NCBI GenBank assembly: GCA_009760885.1
Contig: CM019692.1
Span: 56,968,964-57,032,963 of the forward strand
DNA: 64,000 nucleotides
Source: Achatina immaculata
Taxonomy: Eukaryota; Mollusca; Gastropoda; Stylommatophora; Achatinidae
Direction of reading: 5' to 3'
The position numbers and the translations under genes are program-made. The notes beneath the pieces were generated by a model. The model had not been told where the DNA came from. It did no database searches and saw only the letters and a list, made by a program, of their open reading frames with translations. Shown in pieces: positions 21,659 through 33,399 of this stretch (position 1 is the stretch's first letter; every line of letters starts with the position of its first letter).

Positions 21659-22596
21659 ACTCACTGCTTCCCCCCCCCTCCCAACAACAAACCATAAAAT
21701 ACACCAATTCTAACCAAGTCTCTACAGTAGACGTACAGGTCACTGTTTTCCCCTTTGGTTTCCCCTTTTCCAAGAGACCGCCGCCCACCGAAAAGAGGAA
21801 CAACAAACGTAAAGTATACAAAATGTAAATCAGGTACGGGTTGCAGTATATGGAAAATGTAAGTTTTTTTCAAACTCTTTTATAAAATTAAAAGTCACTT
21901 TTTTTAAAAACTAACCTATCTAGGATTAAAATCTCAGGCATGGAAGTAAGCTCTAGGCTTCGCAGGAAATGCTTGGGGGGGGGGGGGGAGGAACTCCTGC
22001 AGATCCGTCACGGAACCAGATACAGAGAAATTATGGTTTACTGTCTTGAATGTCCTCTCTGCCGGTCTCAGAATTCAAAGAAGAAGAAAAAAAAAAAAAG
22101 GACGCATGCAGGCTTAGGTGAAAATCTCATCCACCGCAAAACAAACAAAGAACATCACACACATTTTAGAATTGAATTCAAACATCATTGTAAAGGTCAC
22201 GACAACCCTGATGAGCGCCATATTCGCCCACATGCGCGTAGGTGAGTCAGCAACGCACACGCATACATCTTAACAGGCCAATTCACAGAAAGGATACCAG
22301 GTTTCCTGCAGACTGGCCGGAAGTTCATTAACTTTCAAGTGGAGATTTCAGAAAATCTAACCAGAATTCCCTTTTTTTCCCCCGCTTCCGATATTTTCCT
22401 GCTTGGATTTATATTTTACAAGAAACAGAACGGGAGATTCATGGAAATGAAGGGCTTACCTGGCACCTGACTGGTCTATATTTTGTGCCTTCATATTCTT
22501 AATGTCCAAGATTAGGCCATGAATTCAACGTCTACATTTTCTCACAGTCATCACAGATGCTACTGAATAAATAAAGTTAGATACTAGGACAGCACC
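21659..22596. other. unannotated sequence
   Basis: A G run lies at about 21975-21988 and an A-rich stretch at about 22078-22100. A weak similarity of 21995-22240 to a GIY-YIG/zinc-knuckle region is noted under findings. Nothing firmer is seen. Confidence 0.4.
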
Positions 22597-22671
22597 TGCG
22601 GATTGGTTAGCTTAGTATTTAGGCGCTCAGGCCACTAATCTGGTAGTACCGGGTTCAGTCCCAGTACCACT
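22597..22671 (+). mobile_element. tRNA-derived SINE, copy 2, 5' half
   Basis: tRNA-like head with A-box-like TTGGTTAGCTTAG and a good B box GGTTCAGTCCC (22652-22662). It breaks off after CAGTACCAC, and its 3' half resumes at 23088. It is the copy with the best-preserved pol III B box in this window. Confidence 0.85.
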
Positions 22672-23088
22672 ATTGCAATTTGAATCATGGACAACAGGCA
22701 GGTCTGGGCAAAATCGTTGGAAGCAGCAGAAATGTGGTTTATTAGAAGAATGTTGCGAATTCCCTGCACAGCAAAAATAACTAATGGAGAATGTTTGAGA
22801 AGAGTTGCAGATACAAAAAACCTTGTCACAAAAATAAGAGAGAGACAATGTACTTTCATAAGACATGCAGTGAGAAAGCGGGGGGGGGGGGCATTGAAGA
22901 TATTATAACCACAGGAAAAATAGAGGGAAGAAGAGCCAGGGGAAGACCGAGAGAAATGATACTGGACAGTCTAACGAGATGGCGTGAGAGGAGATCACCA
23001 ACTGAGCTAATGGCCTGCATGAAGGATCGTTTACTCTGGGGAAGCATAATAGCCAACGGCAGTCGACACGGCACCTGATGATGATGAT
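22672..23088 (+). pseudogene. LINE family D 3' end, inserted in a SINE
   Basis: C-terminal end of a LINE: 'FESWT', 'LEAAEMWFIRRMLRIPCTAK', 'TTGKIEGRRARGRPREMILD' and a final 'NGSRHGT' stop, then a (GATGAT)n tail at about 23079-23090. The blocks lie in two frames because of a change near the G run at 22879-22891. It is 5'-truncated to about 400 bp. It interrupts a SINE whose halves lie on both sides, with a short candidate target duplication (A)CCAC. Confidence 0.85.
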
Positions 23089-23282
23089 GACCACACCAAA
23101 GAGCTCCCGGTATCCACCCTGTATACCAGAGAAATCTGTGAAGGTAAATGCGGCCAGGCGCGACACTGACCACATCACACTTTCATGTGCCGATGGTATT
23201 GGAAATAGAGGCCTAACACTGTATCCCTAATATGCCTTAATGGCATGGAAACGGTGATTTGATACCTTTACCTTTTACTGAG
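23088..23282 (+). mobile_element. tRNA-derived SINE, copy 2, 3' half
   Basis: It continues the SINE cut at 22671: CCACACCAAAGAGC, ATACCAGAGAAATCTG, GCGGCCAGGCG, CATCACACTTTCATGTGC and ATGCCTTAATGGCATGG, ending in TACCTTTACCTTT. Confidence 0.87.
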
Positions 23283-23817
23283 ACAGTACAAGAAGATTAA
23301 TACTACAGGAGAAATGGTGTACTGATCAAGAAACAAGTAATAATTAATACTTCTTAGCCTATTAAATACTACATAGGATGCTGAATAATAAATGATACTG
23401 CACTCCAGATATGTCAGATATGGGGTCCGTTGGTTATAGCACTCAGGAAAATGGCTCCATCATTTCACTTAAGCTTGATCATTACTTAGGCTACCACACT
23501 TCTTGATGTAAGCCAAGGGTAATTCTGAACTAAATATGGCCTACAGGAGCATTTCAAAGTGAGAATTCGAGTATAGAGCAGACGAAGGTAGGAGATAATT
23601 AACAAATACTTGCAGTTGTACAATAACTAAAGGGTCAGCGTTTAAAAAAAATACAAGGCCACATTGTTTATAATGATTAAAAGAGTATAATGAACAGGGA
23701 CACGATAGCGGACTACATGTTGCTGATAACGTCGTAAATGGTGAGACGTATCCAAGATGTCGTTCATAGAAACGTTGTCAGAATATGAATGATTTGTTTA
23801 AAAGGATAAGTCGACCT
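23283..23817. other. unannotated sequence
   Basis: No feature recognised. Confidence 0.45.
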
Positions 23818-24090
23818 GCCAAGACGTGCCGAGACCTACAAAGACGTACCAAGACCTAATGAGACGTGCTAAGACATGCAAAGACCTGCCAAGACGTGCT
23901 AAGACATGCCAAAACCTGCCAAGATGTGCCAAGACCTATAAAGACGTGCCAAGACCTACCAAGACGTGCCAAGACCTACCAAGACGTGCCAAGACCTACC
24001 AAGACGTGCCAAGACCTACAAAGACGTGCCAACACCTGCAAAGATGTGCCAAAACCTACCAAGATGTGCTAAAACATGCTAAGACGTGAA
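23818..24090. repeat. 20-bp minisatellite (10-bp monomers)
   Basis: Alternating 10-bp units AAGACGTGCC and AAGACCTACC, about 27 monomers. All frames stay open because of the unit (for example PRPTKTCQDLPRRAKT), but it is low-complexity and has no sign of being coding. Confidence 0.93.
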
Positions 24091-24452
24091 TAAATGAACT
24101 CTAACGATCAACAAAAATGATAATAGGAAGCTGGAAGTAAAAAAAAAAAAGTGAATATTGAAGGAAATGAAGTAAGGGGGGAGAACAAATGATATTAAAA
24201 CTGAGAAAGAAATGAGACGGATGAAAAATGTTTAGCACATAACCTTCTTTCTGGCCAAAAAGTAGAAAGACACAAGAGACAAACTAGAATGGGAAAATAA
24301 ATACATGCAAGAAATATGAACAGATCAGTGCAATTTAATTATTTGAAACTTCATTTGAAATGTAGTTACTTCTTCTGTCATAACTTTCAGTATGTTTGTT
24401 TCTGCATTTACTGTATTTCATAATTTATTTATTTCATTATATATTGTACTTG
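24091..24452. other. unannotated sequence
   Basis: No feature recognised. Confidence 0.45.
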
Positions 24453-24712
24453 TACGAACTCCCTGTAACTGGGAGCTGCTGTTCTTTGCAGCCGATGCTG
24501 TAGAGGTGTTGAGGCACATCATCGTATCAGCGTGGGAGCGGGTTATGGCGGCTACTTTTTCAGTCCCGAAGTACAGCTAAAAAGCATGGGGTGTGCAGTG
24601 CTTCTTTAGCAGACTCCACCACCATGAGAACTATGGCGATACCTGCCCCATTAACCAGGCTATGCATGTTACTGGGGGTACCTCGGAGACTTTGGACAAG
24701 GTCCTGGTCAGC

Positions 24713-24716
<4 letters not shown>
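24453..24716 (-). repeat. dispersed repeat R1, copy c
   Basis: Reverse-oriented copy of R1. On the plus strand it reads AGACTCCACCACCATG, ACTATGGCGATACCTG, ATGTTACTGGGGGTAC and ends GGTCCTGGTCAGCT. It begins at a short palindrome CTCCCTGTAACTGGGAG and runs into (TA)n on its right. Confidence 0.85.

Positions 24717-24761
<45 letters not shown>
24716..24761. repeat. (TA)n microsatellite
   Basis: About 22 TA units between R1 copy c and a second partial R1 copy. Confidence 0.95.
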
Positions 24762-24763
<2 letters not shown>

Positions 24764-24812
24764 ACGAACTCCCTGTAACTGGGAGCTGGTGTTCTTTGCA
24801 GCCGATGCTGCA
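24762..24812 (-). repeat. R1 terminal fragment
   Basis: TGTACGAACTCCCTGTAACT, GGGAGCTGGTG, TTCTTTGCAGCCGATGCTG: a near-exact repeat of 24451-24491, the same terminus as copy c, beyond the (TA)n array. Confidence 0.85.
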
Positions 24813-25550
24813 TATATATCTTATATATGTATAAGATATTCCATGCTCATCTTTTTTTCCTCGTGCAAAGCTTTTTCTCCAGCGTATGTATTTTATTTTC
24901 TTCCAGTATTTTCTTTCCGTAAATAAGATGTAGTGTTTCCCGTGCTATAAGTGGAACAGTGGTACATGTTCACAGAATAGTTGCAACTGATCAGTTAATT
25001 AAGTTGTGTATCTGTTTGAATATAATGATGATGTTAGAATGTGGAAACATTTACTTACCACGTACTTAGTTCCATTACACATTTTGCTGTTTTGATAAGA
25101 GCTTTACCTCAACTCTTTTTTTTAGTCATGCTTGGTATTTTTCTGAACGTTTGTGACAGATTGAGTGTTGAGAAATGTAGGAAGAATGTTAGACAGGCCT
25201 GCGCGCCCAGTCCCTTCGAAAATAAAGTTCGTTCGTTTTTTTTTTTTTTCTAATTATTGAAAACCTGCATTGCACTGCGTATCTATAAAGTTAACAATGT
25301 GTCCTTAAGATAGTCCCTTTTAAAGAGTTTTAGCACAAGAAGATTGGCATATAACAGGATCATAGTATAGGACGTTTCCAGGATCCTAGCAGCTTTCATG
25401 TACGCAGAGCGTCAGATAACAGTTTTGTCGTATCTTGGTTAGATTATAGAGAGTCAGGTGATAAACAGCTTGCCGTATCTGCCTTATACGTATGAAGAAT
25501 CAACAACAGCAATGAGTCTACTGACCCCGTGAGTACACTGGGTTTGATAA
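24813..25550. other. unannotated sequence
   Basis: No gene recognised. A poly-T run lies at about 25237-25249. The 70-codon frame at 25041 has no motif. Confidence 0.4.
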
Positions 25551-25745
25551 GAGTGGCTTCAGCATTCATTCTGTTATGTGTCGCTGTAAATGTTAAAAAG
25601 AGTGGCTTCAGCATTCATTCTGTTATGTGTCGCTGTAAATGTTAAAAAGAGTGGCTTCAGCATTCATTCTGTTATGTGTCGCTGTAAATGTCAAAAGAGT
25701 GGCTTCAGCATTCATTCTGCTGTGTGTCGCTGTAAATGTCAAAGC
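25551..25745. repeat. 49-bp minisatellite
   Basis: Four copies starting at 25551, 25600, 25649 and 25697 (GAGTGGCTTCAGCATTCATT...). The first three are nearly identical and the fourth is diverged by a few bases. Confidence 0.93.
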
Positions 25746-25896
25746 AAAGCTCTTAACGTCTGAAACCGTGATGATGATCTCATTTAAGGCAGACGTCAGA
25801 TCGGTTTGGCAATGATCTAAACTTGACCTCCTTCAGTTCCTGAAGCAAGTGCATCTCATGAGACCCCGCCAGCCTGAGAAACAGCCCGACACCCAG

Positions 25897-26045
25897 TCTT
25901 AGTGACTTAGTCACTCAGTCGTTCAGTCAGTCATTTGTATGTCCCTTGCGGAACTTTTGCCTCCTTAACAGCTGTCCTGTAGGCCTCTCTGTTGTGAGCA
26001 AGATGTCCTGCTGCTGATGCGTCCATTCGCAGATCTTCGACGACT
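25897..26045 (-). mobile_element. LINE family A 3' terminal fragment
   Basis: Minus-strand 3' end of LINE A. The tail is GACT-like (plus strand AGTCACTCAGTCGTTCAGTC), and the plus strand then reads TGTCCCTTGCGGAACTTTTG, CTGTAGGCCTCTCTGTTGTG and CCTGCTGCTGATGC. It is cut at about 26045. Only about 110 bp of element remain. Confidence 0.85.
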
Positions 26046-26218
26046 AGCTTTGATATTACAAGCTGTTAAACCCAGATCTCAGCTTTGATGTACGAATCAA
26101 TCTCAACCAGTTAGGGTTCGGTGATTCTGACACAGTTTCATGGCTCTAACGCATTCATCTTCTCTCCCTTCAAGCTTCACTAACCGTTTAAGAATCATTC
26201 AACCAAAAAAACAAGACT

Positions 26219-26261
<43 letters not shown>

Positions 26262-26697
26262 CTTCCACTTTCCTCTAGGAATGTGGTGAAAGATTATCAC
26301 AACAATTATTCAAAAACACACAGCGCCCAGCATGATAGAGAGTTGGGGAGAGAGACAGGCAGACAGACAGACAGAGAAAAAGGGAGAAAACTTTTGTCTT
26401 AAAATCAGCTCAGCCCCTGGATTGCGCACACCATGAAGCAGCCTGAGTAACATCCATCAGATTAAGTAAAACTCATTCATTGATATGTCATCTCCCATTA
26501 TGGGAATGGCCCAGTTAAAGACTTTCTCATCAGGACTTGCGAAGATATTTTTGCCTAGTGGCCAGCACGTGCGTTCTCTGTCCCTACTCAAACCTCAGTA
26601 TGGGCTTTAATTATTGATACTAGCATTTCCCAGGCCTTCTTGAGGGGCACATTACAGCACTCGCCTGTCCTATTTTAGGCATCCACAAAGTAAACAG
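26046..26697. other. unannotated sequence with (CT)n
   Basis: (CT)n at about 26220-26256 and (GACA)n at about 26356-26372. Nothing else recognised. Confidence 0.45.
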
Positions 26698-27217
26698 AAA
26701 ACCATACACACACAAACAGAACACTAGACACATACACAAACAGACAACCACGTACACACATACAAACAGAAGACTAGACATACACACAAACAGAAGATCA
26801 GACATATACACAAACAGACAATCAGACATATGCACAAACAGACAACCACGTACACACACACAAACAGAAGACTAGACATACACACAAACAGAAGATTAGA
26901 CATACACACAAACAGAAGACCAGACACATACAAACAGAAAACCATACACATATAAAACATAAGACTAGACAGATAACCACTTACATGCATACGGACAGAA
27001 GGCTAGACATACACACAAACATAAGACCAGACACACACAAACATAAGACCACGCACATACAAACATAAGACTAGACACAAACATAAGACCAGACACATAC
27101 AAACATAAGACCAGACACATACAAACATAAGACCAGACACATAAAAACATAAAACCAGACACACACAAACATAAGACCAGACATACACACAAACAGAGGA
27201 CTAGATACACATACAAC
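26698..27217. repeat. ACAAACA-rich minisatellite
   Basis: Irregular units of about 18-26 bp built from ACACACAAACAGAAGAC and CAGACAT, grading into ACAAACATAAGACCAGACAC. The minus strand is open for long stretches (VCLVLCLCVSG-like), purely from composition. Confidence 0.9.
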
Positions 27218-27275
27218 AGAAGACTACGCCACAAGAAGGGGAAAAACCCAGAAGAGCCCCGCCCGCACATGCTCG

Positions 27276-27301
27276 TACACACACACACACACACACACAC
27301 A
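27276..27301. repeat. (AC)n microsatellite
   Basis: Thirteen AC units. Confidence 0.95.
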
Positions 27302-28025
27302 TGGAAGACCAAATTATTTACTTAATCTTTTTAATCTGTCTGGGACTTTCCGGGTGATGCCTGTCCTAGAAAAAAAAACATAATCATTTCATTAAGCCGC
27401 CGTAATGTATTGACTGAACCTTTGGCGTGCCGAAACACTGGCATGAAGATAACAGAGCCACAACACAGCTTTTTAGCCTTTCTTTTTTAGCCTTTCTTTT
27501 TAGCCTTTCTTTTTAGCCTTTCTTGTTTGGCAAATAAAAATTAACTGAACAGGACTTAAACCTTTTTCCAACCTTGGTTTCTTGTGGGCAAAAATATGAT
27601 TGCCTTTAGAATGTATACCGCGGCTTGCGCTGTACCATGTTTACAAAACTTAACGAAAGAACAAAGACGGGTTAAAAAGTACGTCTCGTGAACGTGGTTT
27701 GAAATCTGGATACCCGGGGTGGGAGGGGGGGTGGGGGAGGAACGAGGGCTTGTAATTAAGAAGATACTCATGTGGATGAGAGACTTGGAGAATGATCGGC
27801 ATAGGATGAACGTCTGACTGGAGTATGTTGCCCTGATGATGGCCGTGTCTGGTTGGTGTGATTGACGCGAGCCGAGAGCGTGCCTGAGAGAAGAGGTATC
27901 GTGACCTTTCACTGCGCTGATGTTATGATTCGTGAGGACTTGTCCTCATCGTCCTGCGATAAACAGCTCCGTGTGTTCTGATCAGTGAGTGTTGTTACTT
28001 GCTTTTAAGTGTCGTGCATGCAAGG
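27302..28025. other. unannotated sequence with short TTTAGCCTTTCT repeat
   Basis: At 27467-27528 the unit TTTTTAGCCTTTC occurs about four times. A G-rich stretch lies at about 27716-27742. No gene seen. Confidence 0.45.
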
Positions 28026-28232
28026 CTGGGCCGTTTTATCGGCATCAGGGGGGACCCTGGGCAAAGTAATGCACAGGTTCCCCCACCCATTCCTCTCTAA
28101 CATATCCAAGTAATTCATATACATAGATGTCCATGGGCTGGTTGGGCCCCCATGCACTTTGGGTGTGCCAGAATGTATAAAATTGGAAAAAAGTAGGAGC
28201 TTTGGGTGTGCCAATGCGTTAAATAGGCACTG
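28026..28232. mobile_element. hAT-type MITE, copy 1
   Basis: About 207 bp, no coding. Ends CTGGGCCGTTTTAT and GCGTTAAATAGGCACTG. The body shares GGGCAAAGTAATG, CCATGGGCTGGTTGGGCC and CCATGCACTT with the better copy at 29917-30105. Flanks ATGCAAGG and ATGTAGGG could be a decayed 8-bp target duplication (6 of 8). Confidence 0.75.
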
Positions 28233-28338
28233 ATGTAGGGTGTTCCTGTAATTGTTGCGCATGACCACAGCCGAGGAAGGGCTGTACTTATTACCTTTTC
28301 TCTGCTATTCGATCACTTATACAGAACTTAAAGGAAAA

Positions 28339-29220
<882 letters not shown>

Positions 29221-29845
29221 GTCAGTAAGTTAGCCATTTGCATGCCCCTTGCGGAACTTTGCCTCCCAAACAGTTCTCCTATATGCCTCTCGGTTGTAAG
29301 CAAGACGACCTGCTGCTGATGCTGCATCCATTTGCAGATCATCAACGATGTTTTGCAGCCATCTTCGCTTTGGTCTACCTCTCTTTTTTTTCCCATTATG
29401 TACCCTTCCAAGACGGTCTTCTCTAGATTATCATGACGTTTAATGTGTCAAAAATGTTTAAGTTTTCTCTCTTTAATCCTCTTTACTAGCCAGCCTTCTT
29501 CAGTATTAAGTTCTTGTATTAATGGAAATATGTGTTGTTTTTGTACCCATAATATTTGAAGAACTCTTCTGTAGCATTTACATTCAAAAGCATTTATGCG
29601 TTTCTCAGCTGTTTTATTAAGTGTCCAGGTCACACAGGCATATGTTGCGATGGGAAAGATGCATGCCATTAAAAATCTTATTTTTGTAGTTCTGTCTGTT
29701 CCTCTCCACAGTTTCTTTAGTTTTTTTACTTGTTGAAGAGTGATAGATGTCCTCCTTTTAATTTCTTTCGTTGTATTTCCATTATTAGTTAGTAATGATC
29801 CAAGATATTAAAAACTCTCCACCTCTTCCAGTTTTTCCTCATTGA
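29221..29845 (-). pseudogene. LINE family A, 5'-truncated copy
   Basis: Minus-strand C-terminal part of LINE A with blocks 'FPIATYACVTWTLNKTAEK', 'FECKCYRRVLQILW', 'LNTEEGWLVKRIKERKLK', 'GYIMGKK' and a final part near 'CKWMQHQQ'. It covers the region after the reverse transcriptase to the 3' end. It is broken by frameshifts and a stop near 29448. It parallels 37340-38060 of the long copy, truncated upstream of the 'EEKLEEVE' segment. Confidence 0.87.
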
Positions 29846-29916
29846 TAAACGTAAACATTAGAAATAAAAAGCTCTACTAAGCGGAGTTTATATTTAAGTT
29901 AGCAACCACCATCACT

Positions 29917-30105
29917 CAGGGCCGTCTAAACAGCATCGGGTGCCCCTGGGCAAAGTAATGTACCGCCCCCCCCCCACCATTTCTCTCTACGCACACACAC
30001 CCCAATATACGTTGATGTACATAGATTTCCATGGGCTGGTTGGGCCCCATGCACTTGGGGTCCCTGAGCAGTGCCCAGGTGGGCCCATGCGTTAAGACGG
30101 CACTG
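29917..30105. mobile_element. hAT-type MITE, copy 2
   Basis: 189 bp with inverted ends CAGGGCCGTCTAAAC and GTTAAGACGGCACTG. It is flanked by CCATCACT (29909-29916) and CTATCACT (30106-30113), a 7-of-8 match, which is the 8-bp target duplication of hAT elements. It has no transposase and would depend on one in trans. Confidence 0.85.
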
Positions 30106-30113
30106 CTATCACT

Positions 30114-30670
30114 GATAACTTGAGGAGCCTTGTAAGCTTGTGAAACATATTCACACGCGGGGTTTCCCCCCATTCCAAGGGGCATAACTCGGTTCATTTC
30201 AACTATTATTTATGATTTTTTTTAAAAAATGAATTCAGAAGATTATTATTCAGGTGCTTGACCTTGAGAGCTTCAGGGACAAGCTTGGCCTGGTCTGAAT
30301 ATGAATGAGGTTTTAAGATTTCAGACACAAATGTACATTTATCGATCGTTTTGTGTTTTTTTTTTCTGCCGTTGTTGTTGCTGCTGCTTTTTTTTTCTTT
30401 TTGGTTTCTTTTCAATGCCATGTCTGAGAATCATTCCTCACGCATGAAGTCTATGAAGAGAAATTGAATCACTTTTGTCGAGAGCTTTCTCGCGATGTGA
30501 CGGCTAAAAGCTTCTGATGTTCTTTGTGAAAGGATTCCTCTGGGAATCTTAATTTCAAAATAAAGTTTCTGGCTCAGCTTTGCTGATGTGGGAGGTAGTG
30601 GGGATTTGTTTGTTTGTTTGTTTGTTTGTTTTTTAACCGAAGTGTGAATGAAGGCTACATTAAATTGATG
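30114..30670. other. unannotated sequence
   Basis: Poly-T stretches at about 30352-30404 and (TTTG)n at about 30608-30631. No gene recognised. Confidence 0.45.
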
Positions 30671-30697
30671 TAGCAGTAGTAGTAGTAGTAGTTAGCA

Positions 30698-30733
<36 letters not shown>

Positions 30734-30737
30734 GTGG
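30671..30737. repeat. (GTA)n trinucleotide array, left part
   Basis: AGTAGTAGT units with small interruptions. The array seems to resume at 31249-31270 after a LINE A copy. Confidence 0.9.
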
Positions 30738-31248
30738 TCGTCATTCATTCATTTGCATGTCCCTTGCAGAACTCTGCCTCCCTAACAGCACTCCTGTAAG
30801 CCTCTCGGTTGTGAGGAAGATGGCCTGCTGCTAATGCATCCATTTGCAGACCATCAACGATGTCTTGCAGCCATCTTCGCCTTGGTCTTCCTCTCTTTCT
30901 TTTTCCCATTATGTACCCTTCCAAGACGGTCTTCTCTAGATTATCATGACGATTAATGTGTCCAAAATATTATAATAAGTTTTCTCTCTTTAATCCTCTT
31001 TACTAGCCAACGTTCTTCAATATTAAGTTCTTGTAGTATATATATATTTGTTCTTTTTTGTGTCCATGATATATGAAGAACTCTTCTGTAGCATTTACAT
31101 TCTAAGGCATTTATGTGTTTCTCAGCTGTTTTGCTAAGTGTCCAGGTCTCACAGGCATATGTTGCGATGGGAAAGATGCATGCCCTTAAAAATCTTATTC
31201 TTGTGGTTCTGTCCCCTCCTCTCCACAGATTCTTTAGTTGTTTTACTT
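30735..31248 (-). pseudogene. LINE family A, 5'-truncated copy in a (GTA)n array
   Basis: Minus-strand copy of the LINE A 3' part. It begins at the tail (plus strand CATTCATTCATTTGCATGTC) and runs to the segment reading 'RGGDRTTRIRFLRACIFPIA' on the minus strand. It is flanked on both sides by AGTAGTAGT repeats, so it probably inserted in a (GTA)n microsatellite. Frames are broken throughout. Confidence 0.87.
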
Positions 31249-31505
31249 TAGCAGCAGTAGTAGTAGAAATTTTTCACAAATAGGAAACATCAAGGCTTTC
31301 GCACAGTGAAGTAAGAGAGCAAATGACAAGAGAATTACCTGAAACTCGAACCCCATACTCCGATAGGACGAACAACCATCTGGCCACGAGAGAACAGCGC
31401 ATTAGTCAACAAAATGTAGAGTTTCTTTCTCTCATGTCTAAAAGTGCTTTGTTTACGACTTTCTCGAGGTCTGACTATGCAACACTGTGCTCCCTTGCTT
31501 TAGCT

Positions 31506-31549
<44 letters not shown>

Positions 31550-31791
31550 TGTTGTTGTTGTTCTTGTAGTTGTAGTAGTAGTATTAGTAATGGTAGTAGT
31601 AGTAGTAGTATTAGTAGGTGTTGTTGTTGTTGTAGCAGTAATAGTTGTAGCAGTAGTTATAATAGTAGTAGTTGAAGTAGTAGCAGTAGTAACAGGAGGA
31701 GTAATAGTTGTTGTAGCAGCAGCAGCAATAGTAGTAGTAGTAGTAGTAGTAGTACTAGTAGTAGTAGTAGTAGTAGTAGTAGTAATAACAT
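31506..31791. repeat. (GTA)n/(GTT)n trinucleotide repeat
   Basis: About 286 bp of GTA/GTT units with AGC and AGG variants. Predicted poly-Val and poly-Ser frames are artefacts. Confidence 0.96.
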
Positions 31792-31842
31792 TAAAACTAT
31801 GACTTGCGGCCGGGCCGGTTTTATGTGGCCAACCAGTAGTAC

Positions 31843-31957
31843 TTTCTAGGGCTGGCTTACGGCCGCTGGAAACTGTAGTATTTTCTAGAGCTGGCTTACG
31901 GCCGATAGAAACAGTTTTACTTTCTAGGGCTGGCTAACGGCCGCTGAAAACAGTTGA
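31843..31957. repeat. 39-bp minisatellite
   Basis: Three copies of a unit of about 39 bp, beginning TTTCTAGGGCTGGCTTACGG. Confidence 0.9.
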
Positions 31958-32261
31958 TAATCGAGGGAAATGTGCTTTCATCTGACGCGGTTTAAAAAAA
32001 CAACCTAATTATGTGGCATGTCCAGAAACTGAGACATTTCTTCATCATTCTCAAAGTTGTCTTTATCACGAATATTTTCCTTTGTAATATTACTCTGTCC
32101 TTATTTTCGTGTAATTAAATCAAGCTGTTTTTGCGTTATTTGTTTCCCCCTTTTACCTTCGTTATTTGTGTTAATTGTCTATTATTTCCTCCCCTGTTAT
32201 TCTACTGAGGTTTTTTTATATTCAGTTATTTCCCATTTCTTTACGAATTTAGGTTTTGTTT
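31958..32261. other. unannotated T-rich sequence
   Basis: No feature recognised. Confidence 0.45.
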
Positions 32262-32875
32262 TTCTCGTCTTTGTAAGAAGTGCCTTTATGTCCTGGCTTG
32301 TTTCTTGTCTCTATAAGAACAGCTATAATGTGCATACTTATTTCTTATCTTTGTAAGGAAAACTTTTATGTCCCTTCTTGTTTTTTATCTTTGTAAGGAA
32401 AGCTTTTATATCCTTACTTCTTTCTTATCTTTGTAAGGAAAGCTTTGATATCCCTACTTGTTTCTTATCTTTGTAAGAGCAGCTTGTATATCCCTGCTTG
32501 TTTCTTATCTTTATAAGGAAATCTTTTACATCCCTGCTTGTTTCTTATCTTTGTAAAGATAGTTTTTACATTCCTACTTGTCTCTTAACTTTGTAAGGAC
32601 AGCTTTTACGTGACTACTTCTTTCTTACCTTTGTAAGGACAACTTTTACGTGACTACTTCTTTCTTACCTTTGTAAGGACAGCTTTTACGTGACTACTTC
32701 TTTCTTACCTTTGTAAGGACAGCTTTTACGTGACTACTTCTTTCTTACCTTTGTAAGGACAGCTTTTACGTGACTACTTCTTTCTTACCTTTGTAAGGAC
32801 AGCTTTTACGTGACTACTTCTTTCTTACCTTTGTAAGGACAGATTTTATATCCCTCCTTCTGTCTTATCTTTGTA
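32262..32875. repeat. 40-bp minisatellite
   Basis: About 15 copies of a 40-bp unit, TTTCTTACCTTTGTAAGGAC plus AGCTTTTACGTGACTACTTC. The six copies at 32600-32840 are nearly identical, while the left copies are diverged. Confidence 0.95.
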
Positions 32876-33237
32876 ACCTTTGCAATTAAATTTTCTTTTT
32901 TTTTCTCGTCACATTTTGAGGGAGTACTATTATGATATTAATAATGTGAATATTGTTGCCCATACCTTTACCTTAAGATTGAACTTTTCGTTATTTTGTA
33001 AAGAAATAATCCTGCTGGTAAACCATTTGAAAAAAAGTCCAGCTAGAACACAGTTTTAATATTCGATTGCATCAATTCTCGAAACTCACACGTGCTTTTG
33101 AAATGACTATACTCGATCACGTAATGTCAGTGTGACTCCTCACAGCGCCAGGGCAAAATTGATAAATAATTTGGCTGTGGTTAGAGATAATATTTTTTCC
33201 GTTATGGTTTCTAGTTCTAAGCTTACAAATATCTCTG
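32876..33237. other. unannotated sequence
   Basis: No feature recognised. Confidence 0.45.
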
Positions 33238-33239
33238 TA

Positions 33240-33352
33240 GAGTTGGCCGTAGTGGTAAGGTTATCCCGCTGCACCACTCACAAGCTAGTCATTCGGTCGC
33301 TGCCTAACATAGCAAGCACATGCATCGATTTTCTATTCTTACCTTACCTTGT
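33240..33352 (+). mobile_element. possible tRNA-derived SINE remnant
   Basis: The head AGTTGGCCGTAGTGGTAAGG resembles a tRNA 5' half with an A box, and the end TTCTTACCTTACCTTG resembles the SINE tail at 16640-16655. The body of the SINE is missing. It may be an internally deleted SINE or a chance match. Confidence 0.4.
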
Positions 33353-33399
33353 TCAGATTTATTTGTTCAGGATATTTTCGTTAACTCCTTTCCTATTGA

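Noticed and set aside
23826..24089. 87-codon basic repeat protein (PTKTCQDLPRR-like)
   Set aside because: The 10/20-bp satellite keeps more than one frame open at once. No start context or transcript evidence.
26620..27312. Overlapping minus-strand frames rich in Cys, Val and Leu, resembling membrane proteins
   Set aside because: They read through an ACAAACA-type minisatellite. The hydrophobic look comes from composition, and several frames are open at once.
31323..31802. 159-codon frame ending in poly-Val, and a poly-Ser frame
   Set aside because: Produced by the (GTA)n/(GTT)n array.
32262..32875. CRISPR-like array of 40-bp units
   Set aside because: Units are contiguous without unique spacers, there are no cas genes, and the context is eukaryotic. 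The other minisatellites were rejected as CRISPR for the same reason.
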